Below are positions 1 to 7,353 of a stretch of DNA of 64,000 nt, one piece after another. Every line of letters starts with the position of its first letter. Position 1 is the stretch's first letter. Below the pieces are notes generated by a model. That model made no database searches. It was given only the letters and a program-made list of their open reading frames with translations, and was not told the origin of the DNA. The translations under genes and the position numbers were made by a program. Origin of the DNA: DASSBR01 sp035708085 (GTDB taxonomy: Bacteria; Pseudomonadota; Gammaproteobacteria; Natronospirales; DASSBR01); the NCBI GenBank assembly GCA_035708085.1, contig DASSTE010000073.1:1-64000 (forward strand). Direction: 5' to 3'.

Positions 1-149
1 CCTGGGGCGCATTGCTCGGTATTACGACGTGGCATGCCGGCGTCAAGGATCGATTGGCGGCCGGCGATTCTGGTTCGCTCGGCGCAGCAGTCGGCCAGGT
101 CATCGCAACGAAACTCGGACAATCCGGATCCAAGGAGACCACTTCATGA
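1..149 (+). CDS. 3' end of a phage structural or accessory protein (partial)
   Basis: The frame starting at base 3 is open from the window edge to a TGA at 147-149 and encodes about 48 residues beginning WGALLGITTWHAG and ending GSKETTS. Its composition (Gly/Ala-rich, a hydrophobic start) looks like real protein, unlike the other two frames. Its stop overlaps the start of the next gene as ATGA, the same coupling used by most genes of this tail cluster, which is the main reason to accept it. The start lies outside the window. From its place just before the tail tube region it may be a head-tail or tail completion protein, but I see no diagnostic motif, so the function is unknown. Confidence 0.5.
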   Translation, partial: WGALLGITTWHAGVKDRLAAGDSGSLGAAVGQVIATKLGQSGSKETTS

Positions 150-379
150 ACGACAACGAATCGAAATCCGCCGCGCCGGCCGCCGACACAACCAAGCCCG
201 CCGCCGCGGCCAAGCCCGCGCGCACCGCGAAGAAGCCGGCGAAAAGCGCGACCGTGGTCGACACTTGGTTCCGGGCGCGGATCCACGGCAGCGCGATCGC
301 GCGGCATACGGCCTGCTACAACGTGCTCGCCGGCGCGCTCGACGATCTCAAATCCCGTTTGGCACAACTCGAGGAGTAA
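146..379 (+). CDS. Small Ala/Lys/Pro-rich phage protein
   Basis: A 77-residue protein. The ATG at 146 is chosen because an AAGGAG ribosome site lies at 132-137 and because it overlaps the upstream stop by four bases (ATGA). Residues 7-35 are low complexity, rich in Ala, Lys and Pro, and likely disordered. Residues 40-77 look like a small helical domain containing Trp, Arg and Leu. It lies 3 bases before the tail tube gene, so it is almost certainly co-translated with the tail genes. I do not recognise the family. A structural or assembly role is an inference from position only. Confidence 0.6.
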   Translation: MNDNESKSAAPAADTTKPAAAAKPARTAKKPAKSATVVDTWFRARIHGSAIARHTACYNVLAGALDDLKSRLAQLEE

Positions 380-382
380 GCC

Positions 383-1111
383 ATGAAAGACTCGCTATTT
401 TTCGGGCTCGGCGACCTGTACAAGGTCGGCGATGATGCCCTGGCCACGCCCGGCCGTTTCGGCACATTGCAGGATGTGTCCGTCGACTTCTCCTGGAATG
501 AAAAGGAGCTGCAAGGGCAAAGCGGCTTTCCGGAGGCGGTCGCGCGCGGCGCGGCCAAGATCAGTGGCAAAGCCACGTCCGGGCGCGTCAACGGCCAGCT
601 CTTCAACGAGCTATTTTTTGACGGCGATATCGCCGACGGCCGCACGCTGATCGCGCGCAACGAAGCGGCGACACCGGAAGCGGCGACCTTCACCGTGAAC
701 GTCGCCAACGCCGCGAAATTCGACACCGACCTCGGCGTGCGCAACGCCGCGACGGGTGCGCCATACCTCAAGGTCGCAGCCGGCTCGGAAGCGGCCGGCG
801 CCTACTCGGTGGACCCGGCGACCGGCGTCTACACGTTCAGCGACCAGACGCCGGTGCTGATCGACTACAGCTATGCCGACGATACCGGCTCGACGTTGAC
901 GCTCAACAACAAGCTGCAGGGGCCGGCGCCGACGTTCAAGCTGATCCTGCGCGACGAGTACGAAGGCGAGCAGTCGGTGATGACGCTGTTTGCGTGCTCC
1001 AGCTCGAAGCTCTCGCTGCCGAAGAAGAACGAGGATTTCGTGATGCCCGAGATCGACTTCGCCGCGCGCGCCGATGCCGCCGGCCGGGTGATGACCTGGA
1101 GCTTCGCATGA
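383..1111 (+). CDS. Putative major tail tube protein
   Basis: A 242-residue protein with a mostly beta composition, ending in a short basic-acidic tail before MTWSFA. Size, position directly before a frameshifting tail assembly chaperone and tape measure gene, and the alternating hydrophilic/hydrophobic pattern fit a siphophage tail tube subunit, which polymerises into hexameric rings around the tape measure. A region of about residues 115-165 (VNVANAAKFDTDLG through the ATGVYTFSD stretch) could be an inserted Ig-like or decoration element. The ATG follows the previous stop by 3 bases. The stop overlaps the next ATG. The family assignment rests on synteny more than on a motif. Confidence 0.65.
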   Translation: MKDSLFFGLGDLYKVGDDALATPGRFGTLQDVSVDFSWNEKELQGQSGFPEAVARGAAKISGKATSGRVNGQLFNELFFDGDIADGRTLIARNEAATPEAATFTVNVANAAKFDTDLGVRNAATGAPYLKVAAGSEAAGAYSVDPATGVYTFSDQTPVLIDYSYADDTGSTLTLNNKLQGPAPTFKLILRDEYEGEQSVMTLFACSSSKLSLPKKNEDFVMPEIDFAARADAAGRVMTWSFA

Positions 1112-1515
1112 TCGAGGGACGCACAATCGAGCTGGGCGGCGAGGAGCGCATCATCCCGCCGCTGAATCTGAAAGCGCTCCGCACGCTCAAGCCGGAAATT
1201 GATCGGCTTTCCACCGGCAATATCGCCGCCAACGGTCTCGGCGATGAAGACATCGACGCGATCGTCAAGATCGTGCACGCCGCGATCGCGCGCAATTATC
1301 CCGACATTACCGCGGAGCAGGTCGAGGACTGGATCGACCTCGGCAATTCGGCGGAAGTGATCGGCGCAGTGATGACGCAATCCGGCCTGACGCGGCAGCA
1401 GGGACCTGCAGGCGAGCGCCCGGGAAACCCTCCGAGCCGGTCGACTGGGACGAACTCTATTGGTTCGTCATCGGTGCGACCGGCTGGAGCTGGGAATACG
1501 TCGACGAGTACATGA
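1108..1515 (+). CDS. Tail assembly chaperone, unshifted form (gpG-like)
   Basis: A 135-residue zero-frame product starting at ATG 1108, which overlaps the tail tube stop. Residues 1-95 are acidic and helical and look like normal coding sequence; the last 28 residues (PPSRSTGTNSIGSS and onward) are low-complexity and probably just the read-out of the region that is really coding in the -1 frame. In lambda-type siphophages this gene makes a short form (gpG) and a frameshifted long form (gpGT) in a fixed ratio to chaperone tail tube assembly on the tape measure. Here a canonical slip heptamer lies at codons 105-107, so the same arrangement is very likely. Confidence 0.7.
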   Translation: MIEGRTIELGGEERIIPPLNLKALRTLKPEIDRLSTGNIAANGLGDEDIDAIVKIVHAAIARNYPDITAEQVEDWIDLGNSAEVIGAVMTQSGLTRQQGPAGERPGNPPSRSTGTNSIGSSSVRPAGAGNTSTST

Positions 1516-1634
1516 CACTGCCGCGGCTCGAAGGGCTGCGGAAGTATCTGGCGGCGATGAATGGCGAGCGGCGCCGGCCGGCCGGGCGCGGTCGGCGACA
1601 CCGGGAAATGGCGGCGCGCTTCGGAATGGCTTAA
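1108..1634 (+). CDS. Tail assembly chaperone, -1 frameshift product (gpGT-like)
   Basis: Reading shifts back one base at 1422-1428 and continues in the -1 frame to the TAA at 1632-1634, giving about 175 residues. The extension reads PSEPVDWDELYWFVIG and then continues with GWSWEYVDEYM and LEGLRKYLAAM, clearly coding and rich in Trp, Tyr and acidic residues, with no start codon of its own suitable for independent translation. This is the layout of the G/GT pair of lambda-like phages: the T extension binds tube protein while the G part binds the tape measure. The gene immediately precedes the tape measure apart from a small antisense gene. The frameshift itself is inferred from sequence, not shown. 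Confidence 0.7.
1422..1428 (+). promoter_or_regulatory. -1 ribosomal frameshift slippery site
   Basis: The heptamer GGGAAAC is phased G GGA AAC relative to the gene starting at 1108 (X XXY YYZ form), the type used for programmed -1 frameshifting in phage tail assembly chaperones; lambda uses a close variant. The -1 frame is open from here to 1634 and encodes a convincing protein, while the zero frame degenerates to low-complexity sequence and stops at 1515. I did not fold the downstream RNA for a stimulatory structure. Confidence 0.7.
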
Positions 1635-1828
1635 GTGGTGCGGCGGTCGGCGAGCTTGGGGCCGTGGCCGCGGGGATTGGCAATGCCGCAGATTACGCAG
1701 CGGACGCGATAGAACGGGATCGCGAGCAGCCAGATCCACGTGAACAGTACCAGGATCAGGCTGCCGACACCGATTTTTCGCTTGTGGCCGGTCATTCGCT
1801 CGCAGCCGTAGCAGTAACGCATTTGCAT
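1631..1828 (-). CDS. Small zinc-ribbon-like membrane protein, antisense to the tail operon
   Basis: A 65-residue protein on the opposite strand of the tail genes. It has CxxC at residues 6-9 (CYGC) and 44-47 (CVIC) flanking one strongly hydrophobic segment at about 19-40, so a single-span membrane protein whose two cysteine pairs could bind zinc or a metal. The ATG at 1828 is preceded by GGGAG with an 8-base spacer. Its stop shares the TTAA at 1631-1634 with the stop of the frameshifted chaperone, so the two genes are convergent. It looks like an independently expressed accessory (moron) gene between chaperone and tape measure. The function is unknown; superinfection exclusion is only a guess from its size and membrane character. 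Confidence 0.55.
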   Translation of the reverse strand: MQMRYCYGCERMTGHKRKIGVGSLILVLFTWIWLLAIPFYRVRCVICGIANPRGHGPKLADRRTT

Positions 1829-1841
1829 AGGTCACGCTCCC

Positions 1842-4397
1842 ATGGCGGATGACAACATTGAACTCAAGATTCGCATCGAGGCCATCCAGGAAGGGCTCGC
1901 GAATATCGAAAAAACCACCAGCGAGATCCGCCGTCTCGCGGCGACGGCTCAAAGGCCGCTGCCCGATAATACCAAACATTTCCGCGAAGGCATTCGCCGC
2001 ACGCATGAGAGCCTGATTAGCACGGTCAAGATGCTGGGCCAGTTCTACCTGGTCTACGAGGGCCTGAGCCTCATTGCGCACGGCATCGAGGCAGCCATTG
2101 CATCGGGCATCGAGTTCAATTCGACGATGGAAACTTCGCGCATCGGCATCGCCTCGCTGATCGTCGCGCAGGGCAAGCTGACCGACGCCCAGGGCAACGT
2201 GCTGAAAGGCAACGAGGCGCTTAATGCCGCGATGCAAATTTCGGAGGCGCAGGTCCAAAAGCTCAAGATCGCCGGCATTCAAACGTCGGCTACTTTCGAG
2301 CAACTCGCGCAGACATTCCAGCAATCGGTGGGGCCAGGCCTCGCCGCCGGCCTGAATCTCGACCAGATTCGCCAGTTCACCATTACGGCCGTGCAGGCGG
2401 CCGGCGCGCTCGGCGTGCCGATGAACCAGCTCTCGCAAGAAGTGCGCTCGATCCTCTCCGGCGAAATCGACATGAATTCCCGCGTTGCCAAGGCGCTTGG
2501 CATTACTAACGCCATGGTGAAGCAATGGAAGCAACAGGGCGTGTTGTTCGACAAACTGAATGAGAAGATGGGCGCGTTCGCCGTCGCCGGCGAGCGTGTC
2601 TCGCATACCTGGGTGGCGGTGAAATCGAACATTGCCGACGCCATGTCGAACATCGCCGGAATCGCCGAGAAGCCGTTATTCGATGATCTCGAAGCGAGCA
2701 TGAACCAGGCATTGGGTCAGATCTTCGACACCGCGCACGGCAAGATCTCCGACACGTTGACGGGTTTCGTCGACGGCCTGCAAAGTGTCGCGGCCGCGGT
2801 CGGCAACATGCTGGGGAACGCGATCGCCGGCATTGTGCGCGGCATGCAAACGTTATCGGGGTTCATTTCGCGCAATGCCGGCGCGCTCGCCGACCTCGGC
2901 ACCGCGTTCGGCTCGATCTGGACTCAGACCAAGGGCGTGCTCGCCTATATCGGCGGGATTATCGCGGCCGTGATCAAGTGGAGCGTCCAGGCTGGCTATG
3001 TGCAGGGCATCTTCGAGGTGATCGCGGTTGCGATCGCCGGCCTCCGGGATGGCATTACGCTGCTCGGCGCCGGCGTCGCCTGGCTCGGCGGCAAAATTAT
3101 CCAGTTCCTCGCCACGCCGATTCAGGTCGTGCTGGAAAAGTTCGCGGCGTTGCTGCGGCTGATCCCCGGCATGAAGGGGATGGCGAACGCGATCCAGGGT
3201 TACGCCGACAACCTCCAAAAGATGGCGGCCGCCTCGCAGGCATACGCAGAGAAAACATTCGCGGAGTTCGCCAATGGCAAAACGCACGTGCAGGACGTGC
3301 TGGCGACGTTCGCCAAGCTCGACAGTCAGATCGGCCAGACGAAAACGCATGCGACGGCGGCCGCCAGCGGCATCCAGCAATTCCTCGCGTCACTGACGAC
3401 GACTGCCACCGGCGACCCAAAACAACTCGCCAAGATTAATGCGATCAAGCTCAAGGCGCAGACGCAGCATGCGCTCGCGGGCCTCGCCCTGACGCGCGAA
3501 ACGCTCGCGCAAAAACTCGCACTCGGCGAGATCAGCGGCGCCGAGGAGCTGCGCCGGCTCGCGGATCTCGAAAACAAGAAATATGCGATCGCGCGTAAGA
3601 GCCTCCAGGATCTGTTGGCGCTGGAGAAGGTCGATGCGGCCAAGCGCGCGAAGCTCAAGGCGAAGCTGCAGCAGCTCGAGGATCAGCACGCGCTGAAGAC
3701 GCGCCAGTTGAACGACCGCACGACGCAGGCGGTCGCGAAGACCTGGGAGAGCCGCTTTAACGTCGCGACCAATGCGATCCAGCAGTCTATTAACGGTGTG
3801 ATTCAGGGCACACAGACGTGGCGCCAGGCGACGGCCAATCTGCTGAATTCGATCGTCGCCGAGGGGATCAGCGCCGGGCTCAAGATGCTCGCGCACTGGG
3901 GCGCGGTCGAGATCGCCAAGACGACGGCGACCGCGACCGGCGCCGCCTCGCGCACGGCGATCCGCACCGGCGAAGCGGCGACCGAGACGGGGCTCACCAT
4001 CGGCACGGCGATCAAGTCGATTCTCGCGCATGCCTGGGAGGCCGCGTCGGCGGTGTATGCATCGATCGCGGCGATTCCGGGCGTGGGGCCGTTTCTCGCG
4101 CCGGCGATGGCGATCGCGGCCGGCGCAACGGTGGCGGGCTATGTCGGGCGCATTGCCTCGGCGGCCAACGGCTACGACATTCCGGCGGGCGTCAACCCGA
4201 TCGTGCAGACCCATGAGGAGGAAATGATTCTGCCGGCCGACCTGTCGAACAAGGTGCGCAACATGACCGACGGCGGCGGCGCGCAGATCCATATCCATGC
4301 CGTCGACGCGAAGTCGGTCAAGCGGCTGTTCATGGATCATCCGGACGCGCTGGCGGAGGCGGTGCTGCATGCACGGCGGCGCGGGGCGTTCGCGTGA
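1842..4397 (+). CDS. Tail tape measure protein
   Basis: An 851-residue protein, by far the longest before the host-specificity gene and directly after the chaperone pair, as in siphophages. It has a helical N terminus (residues 1-60), several Gly/Ala-rich hydrophobic stretches at about 310-420 and 710-780 that could be membrane-inserting helices, and long Lys/Ala/Gln/Leu-rich helices at about 520-640 (for example KLKAKLQQLEDQHALKT). The C-terminal part (AANGYDIPAGVNPIVQTHEEEMILP) is a motif common to tape measure C termini. It sets tail length and is expelled into the cell on infection. The ATG at 1842 has only a weak ribosome site. The stop overlaps the next GTG. Confidence 0.85.
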   Translation: MADDNIELKIRIEAIQEGLANIEKTTSEIRRLAATAQRPLPDNTKHFREGIRRTHESLISTVKMLGQFYLVYEGLSLIAHGIEAAIASGIEFNSTMETSRIGIASLIVAQGKLTDAQGNVLKGNEALNAAMQISEAQVQKLKIAGIQTSATFEQLAQTFQQSVGPGLAAGLNLDQIRQFTITAVQAAGALGVPMNQLSQEVRSILSGEIDMNSRVAKALGITNAMVKQWKQQGVLFDKLNEKMGAFAVAGERVSHTWVAVKSNIADAMSNIAGIAEKPLFDDLEASMNQALGQIFDTAHGKISDTLTGFVDGLQSVAAAVGNMLGNAIAGIVRGMQTLSGFISRNAGALADLGTAFGSIWTQTKGVLAYIGGIIAAVIKWSVQAGYVQGIFEVIAVAIAGLRDGITLLGAGVAWLGGKIIQFLATPIQVVLEKFAALLRLIPGMKGMANAIQGYADNLQKMAAASQAYAEKTFAEFANGKTHVQDVLATFAKLDSQIGQTKTHATAAASGIQQFLASLTTTATGDPKQLAKINAIKLKAQTQHALAGLALTRETLAQKLALGEISGAEELRRLADLENKKYAIARKSLQDLLALEKVDAAKRAKLKAKLQQLEDQHALKTRQLNDRTTQAVAKTWESRFNVATNAIQQSINGVIQGTQTWRQATANLLNSIVAEGISAGLKMLAHWGAVEIAKTTATATGAASRTAIRTGEAATETGLTIGTAIKSILAHAWEAASAVYASIAAIPGVGPFLAPAMAIAAGATVAGYVGRIASAANGYDIPAGVNPIVQTHEEEMILPADLSNKVRNMTDGGGAQIHIHAVDAKSVKRLFMDHPDALAEAVLHARRRGAFA

Positions 4398-4984
4398 AGG
4401 TGTATCCGCGCCTGCCGGGGATCGCGTGGCCGGTGAAGAAGACGCCGCGGTTCAAGAATAAGCGGACCGAGAGTGCGAGCGGTCGCGAGGTGCGGGTGGC
4501 GTTTGCGCAGTATCCGCGCTACGACTTCGAGTTGACGTACGCCTATCTGCTGCAGGATCACCTGGACGAGCTGGCGGGGTTTTTCGAGAGCGTCGGCGGC
4601 GGGTTTGCCGAGTTTTTCTATGACAACGGGCTCGGCGATAACGCTTGCGATCGCGCCGGGTTCGGCGTCGGCGACGGGGCGACGACGCGCTTTGAACTGT
4701 TCCGCTCGACCGGCGGGCAGTTCGCGCAACCGGTGGGCGGTAGCTTCGGGGTACGTACCGCGTTTGTGAATGGCGCGGCGGCCGCGGCGACGTTTTCCGA
4801 CGACGACAACACGCTGACGTTCGATGCGTCGCCGGCGGCCGGCGCGGTGCTCACCTGGTCCGGCAATTACTACTATCGCTGCACGTTCGCCGCGGACAGT
4901 GCCGAATACGACCAGTTCATGAGCCAGCTCTACGAGTGGCAGACGGTGAAGCTCACCTCGGTGCTGCCGGAGGCGATCGCGTGA
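4394..4984 (+). CDS. DUF2460-like distal tail protein (GTA gp12 type)
   Basis: A 196-residue protein starting at GTG 4394, which overlaps the tape measure stop (GTGA). The N terminus, with YPRLPGIAWPVKKTP followed by SGREVRVAFAQYPRYDFELTY, matches the style of the DUF2460 family found just after tape measure genes, equivalent to gp12 of gene transfer agents and to distal tail (Dit-like) proteins. The middle and C terminus are beta-rich and end with EWQTVKLTSVLPEA. The order that follows (DUF2163, NlpC/P60, host-specificity protein) is the GTA-like tail-tip module, which supports the call. It is expected to form the ring joining the tail tube to the baseplate hub. Confidence 0.7.
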   Translation: MKVYPRLPGIAWPVKKTPRFKNKRTESASGREVRVAFAQYPRYDFELTYAYLLQDHLDELAGFFESVGGGFAEFFYDNGLGDNACDRAGFGVGDGATTRFELFRSTGGQFAQPVGGSFGVRTAFVNGAAAAATFSDDDNTLTFDASPAAGAVLTWSGNYYYRCTFAADSAEYDQFMSQLYEWQTVKLTSVLPEAIA

Positions 4985-5493
4985 AAGACGTGAGCCGCGC
5001 CTTTGCCGCAATGCTGGAATCCGGCCAGCCGCTGGTCGCGGCGGACCTCTACATTCTCACGCTCGCCTCGGGGCCGGTGTACCGCTGGACCAGCGCGCAG
5101 CGGCCGCTGACGATCGCGGGCGTGCGCTACGACGTCGGCCCGGCGATCAGCCGCGACAAGCTGTCGGCGAAGATCGGCCTGGGCGTCGACGAGCTGCACG
5201 TCACCCTCGACGACGCCGGCGACACGCTGATCAATGGCCTGTCGCTCGCCACCGCCGCGCGCCGCGGCAAGTTCGACGGCGCGACGCTGGAGGTGCGGCG
5301 GTGGCTAAGCCCGGCGTGGGTGCCAACCGGCGGCCCGCGCCTGGCCGGGACCGATGACTGGACGGCGGGCACGCTTGATCTGGTCGAAGTCGGCGACGAC
5401 GGCGCGCTGCAACTCATTCGCCCGGCGCCGCGTGCGACCGGCGTGGGCGATACCCGCGTCACCGACGCCGGCGACGAGCGGTATACCAATTAA
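4981..5493 (+). CDS. DUF2163-type tail-tip protein, N-terminal half
   Basis: A 170-residue protein starting at GTG 4981, overlapping the previous stop. Residues 15-125 resemble the N-terminal part of DUF2163 proteins (GTA gp13): an LYILTLASGPVYRWTSAQ segment, a GVRYDVGPAISRDKL segment, the GLGVDELHVTLDD segment and FDGATLEVRRW. Family members normally continue into a C-terminal Cys-containing part (Phage_BR0599). Here the protein stops after a short divergent tail, and the expected C-terminal part occurs in the gene starting at 8391, beyond the DGR genes. Either the gene was split by insertion of the DGR cassette or two separate proteins now share the job. Confidence 0.65.
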   Translation: MKDVSRAFAAMLESGQPLVAADLYILTLASGPVYRWTSAQRPLTIAGVRYDVGPAISRDKLSAKIGLGVDELHVTLDDAGDTLINGLSLATAARRGKFDGATLEVRRWLSPAWVPTGGPRLAGTDDWTAGTLDLVEVGDDGALQLIRPAPRATGVGDTRVTDAGDERYTN

Positions 5494-5508
5494 ACAGAGG
5501 AGAGATCC

Positions 5509-6672
5509 ATGGCTGCGAAAACGATTGCCGAGACCGGTCCGCTTAAAGAAACGCTCGACGGCACCGAGCTGCTCGAAATCCAGGAAGCCGCCGGCGGCGT
5601 CGGCTCGAGCAAACACGTCACCGCCGATATCCTCGTCCGCGATTCGCTCCGCCGCGCCGCCGAGGCGCGCTCCGGCGGACGCGTGACGGTGCTCTACGAT
5701 TCGGCGGGCAAGCCCAATTACATGCACGTGATCCCGAAGTTCCGCTACGAGGACTTGGGCTTCGATGCCGAGCTCGGCGCCGGTACCTGCACCGCGTTTG
5801 TCGTCGACGGGGTCGAGAAGCCGGAGATTTTCATCGGCCAGTACCTGGCTTCCGGCGCCAATGCGCAGAGCGTCGCCGGCGTGGATCCGGCCAATACCAT
5901 CGACTACGACGAGGCGGTCGCAGCGTGCACGGCCAAGGGCGACGGCTGGCATTTGATGACCGTGCACGAATGGGCGGCGGTCGCGCTGTGGTGCATGGCG
6001 AACGGATTTCAACCGCGCGGCAATACCAATTACGGGCGCGCGTATGACGCCACCTGGGAGGTCGGCCGCCGCGGCGATGGCGCCCTTCCGGGAGCCGATG
6101 GCAGCGCCCGCACGGATGCCGGTACGGGCCCGGCGAGCTGGTATCACACCAATGATCACACCGGCATCGCGGATATGGTCGGCAATGTCTGGGAGTGGAA
6201 TTTCGGGTTGAAACTCGTCGAGGGGCAGGTGCTCTGCACGCCCGACAATAACTACACGCTCGCCGAGGCGAACTGGGCCGCGCAGGCCGCGTATTTCGAT
6301 TCACCGGTGGATGGCACCGGGACGGATGGCAGCTATATCGGCGCGCCGATTCTGTCGGATGCGGTTACGCATTTTGGCGATCCGGATCCGGCGAGCAACG
6401 CATACAACCAGTACAACTCGATTAATCCCTGGTCGAATTTGGCGACATCGGCCGGTTACGTCAGCGACCCATTGTTGCGGCGTTTATTGATCGAGCCGGC
6501 GGGCATTGCGCCACAGGGTTATTTCGTCGGCCGCAACTACGGTGAGCGGCTCCCGTCTCGCGGCGGCAGCTGGAACGGCGGCGGCAATGCCGGCCTGGCT
6601 GCGCTGAACCTCGGCTACCCGCGGTCGAATCGGGGCGCGAACGTCGGGTTCCGCCCGGCTTTTGTGGCATGA
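5509..6672 (+). CDS. DGR target protein, FGE/SUMF1-like C-type-lectin-fold adhesin
   Basis: A 387-residue protein with a good ribosome site (AGAGGAGAG) before ATG 5509. Residues 1-50 (LDGTELLEIQEAAGG) resemble phage tail-fibre attachment sequence. Residues about 100-387 carry formylglycine-generating-enzyme-like motifs: EIFIGQYLA, WHLMTVHEWAAVALWCMANGF, a GNTNYGRA motif, GNVWEW at about 225-230, and at the C terminus SRGGSWNGGGNAG followed by NVGFRPAF. This is the ligand-binding fold diversified in many DGRs. The last 39 codons form the variable repeat, so residues 350, 354, 357, 369, 370, 376, 377 and 379 differ from the template. Lying among tail-tip genes, it is likely a receptor-binding protein rather than an enzyme; I see no evidence for catalysis. 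Confidence 0.88.
   Translation: MAAKTIAETGPLKETLDGTELLEIQEAAGGVGSSKHVTADILVRDSLRRAAEARSGGRVTVLYDSAGKPNYMHVIPKFRYEDLGFDAELGAGTCTAFVVDGVEKPEIFIGQYLASGANAQSVAGVDPANTIDYDEAVAACTAKGDGWHLMTVHEWAAVALWCMANGFQPRGNTNYGRAYDATWEVGRRGDGALPGADGSARTDAGTGPASWYHTNDHTGIADMVGNVWEWNFGLKLVEGQVLCTPDNNYTLAEANWAAQAAYFDSPVDGTGTDGSYIGAPILSDAVTHFGDPDPASNAYNQYNSINPWSNLATSAGYVSDPLLRRLLIEPAGIAPQGYFVGRNYGERLPSRGGSWNGGGNAGLAALNLGYPRSNRGANVGFRPAFVA
6545..6660 (+). repeat. DGR variable repeat (VR)
   Basis: These 116 bases align without gaps to 7077-7192 (offset 532). There are 11 differences, at 6557, 6569, 6577, 6578, 6613, 6614, 6616, 6634, 6635, 6637 and 6643, and every one corresponds to an adenine in the template copy. 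The final 17 bases (6644-6660) are identical in both copies and form the expected GC-rich initiation-of-mutagenic-homing region. The repeat ends 12 bases before the target stop codon. Confidence 0.95.
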
Positions 6673-6698
6673 GTCCTGCGCTCTGCAATCTGTTCTTG

Positions 6699-6714
6699 GC
6701 GCGCGATAGCGCGC
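6699..6714 (+). promoter_or_regulatory. DGR target-recognition hairpin downstream of VR
   Basis: A 6-base-pair inverted repeat (GCGCGC, loop GATA, GCGCGC) lies 38 bases after the end of VR and 27 bases after the target stop. In studied DGRs a hairpin or cruciform with a GRNA tetraloop just downstream of VR marks the target for retrohoming; GATA fits GRNA. The stem is a little shorter than typical and the GC alternation is self-complementary, so chance is possible. Confidence 0.55.
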
Positions 6715-6733
6715 TTCACGAGGCTGCGGCGAC

Positions 6734-7078
6734 ATGGAGGATTTAATCGTCGCGCAAAAGCTCGAGGCGATGCTCCGCTATGGCTATGCCGCATTGGTGC
6801 ATTTCCCCAAGAGCGAACGCCACGTACTGAGTCAGGAGATTCGACTGGGTATGTGGCGGATCCTGCGGCTGGTGATTGTGTGCGCGAAGCGCTACCACAA
6901 GAAAACCACGTTGCAGGAACTGGATTCGGAGATCGAGATATTGCGCCGGCAATTGCGGTTGGCGATGGAACTCAAGTTTCTGGATTTTCGCAAGTACGAG
7001 ATCTGGAGCCGACAGCTCGACGAAGTCGGGCGCATTGTCGGCGGCTGGATCAAAAAGGTAAAGGGTCAGACGTGTTAG
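6734..7078 (+). CDS. avd: DGR accessory variability determinant (Avd-like)
   Basis: A 114-residue, mainly helical and basic protein between target and template repeat, the usual position of avd. The pattern (EDLIVAQKLEAMLRYGYAAL, then FPKSERHVLSQEIRL and ELDSEIEILRRQLRLA) fits the four-helix bundle Avd/bAvd family, related to proteins encoded by 23S rRNA intervening sequences. Avd forms a pentamer that binds the reverse transcriptase and template RNA and is required for mutagenic homing. The ATG follows GGCGACATGG with only a weak upstream ribosome site. The TAG stop (7076-7078) overlaps the first two bases of the template repeat. The function is assigned by family resemblance and context. 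Confidence 0.85.
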   Translation: MEDLIVAQKLEAMLRYGYAALVHFPKSERHVLSQEIRLGMWRILRLVIVCAKRYHKKTTLQELDSEIEILRRQLRLAMELKFLDFRKYEIWSRQLDEVGRIVGGWIKKVKGQTC

Positions 7079-7192
7079 CGGCTCCCGTATCGCGGCGGCA
7101 ACTGGAACAACGGCGGCAATGCCGGCCTGGCTGCGCTGAACCTCAACAACCCGCGGTCGAATCGGAACACGAACATCGGGTTCCGCCCGGCT
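7077..7192 (+). repeat. DGR template repeat (TR)
   Basis: The 116-base template copy of the variable repeat, placed between avd and the reverse transcriptase. It contains 24 adenines, of which 11 correspond to a different base in VR; no non-adenine position differs. Several asparagine-type AAC codons are set at positions that become Ser, Gly or Tyr in VR, the usual DGR design in which AAC gives access to many residues without stops. Bases 7079-7353 hold no convincing gene and are expected to be transcribed as the template RNA. Confidence 0.95.
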
Positions 7193-7353
7193 CTTGCGGA
7201 TCGCCAGAAGCGCTGCGGTTACGGCTGCATCGCCCGTGCGACCACAAAAGGACGCCTGATCCCCGGTGGTCGAGCACCGAAACCTGGAACAGGCGGCGAC
7301 AGGCTGGTAGGGCGCGGCCCGAACGTCTGGCGCCGCCGATTTTACGAGACGGC

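Noticed and set aside
5509..6672. A true formylglycine-generating or sulfatase-maturing enzyme
   Set aside because: The fold is FGE-like, but the variable repeat, tail context and N-terminal fibre-like segment point to a binding protein.
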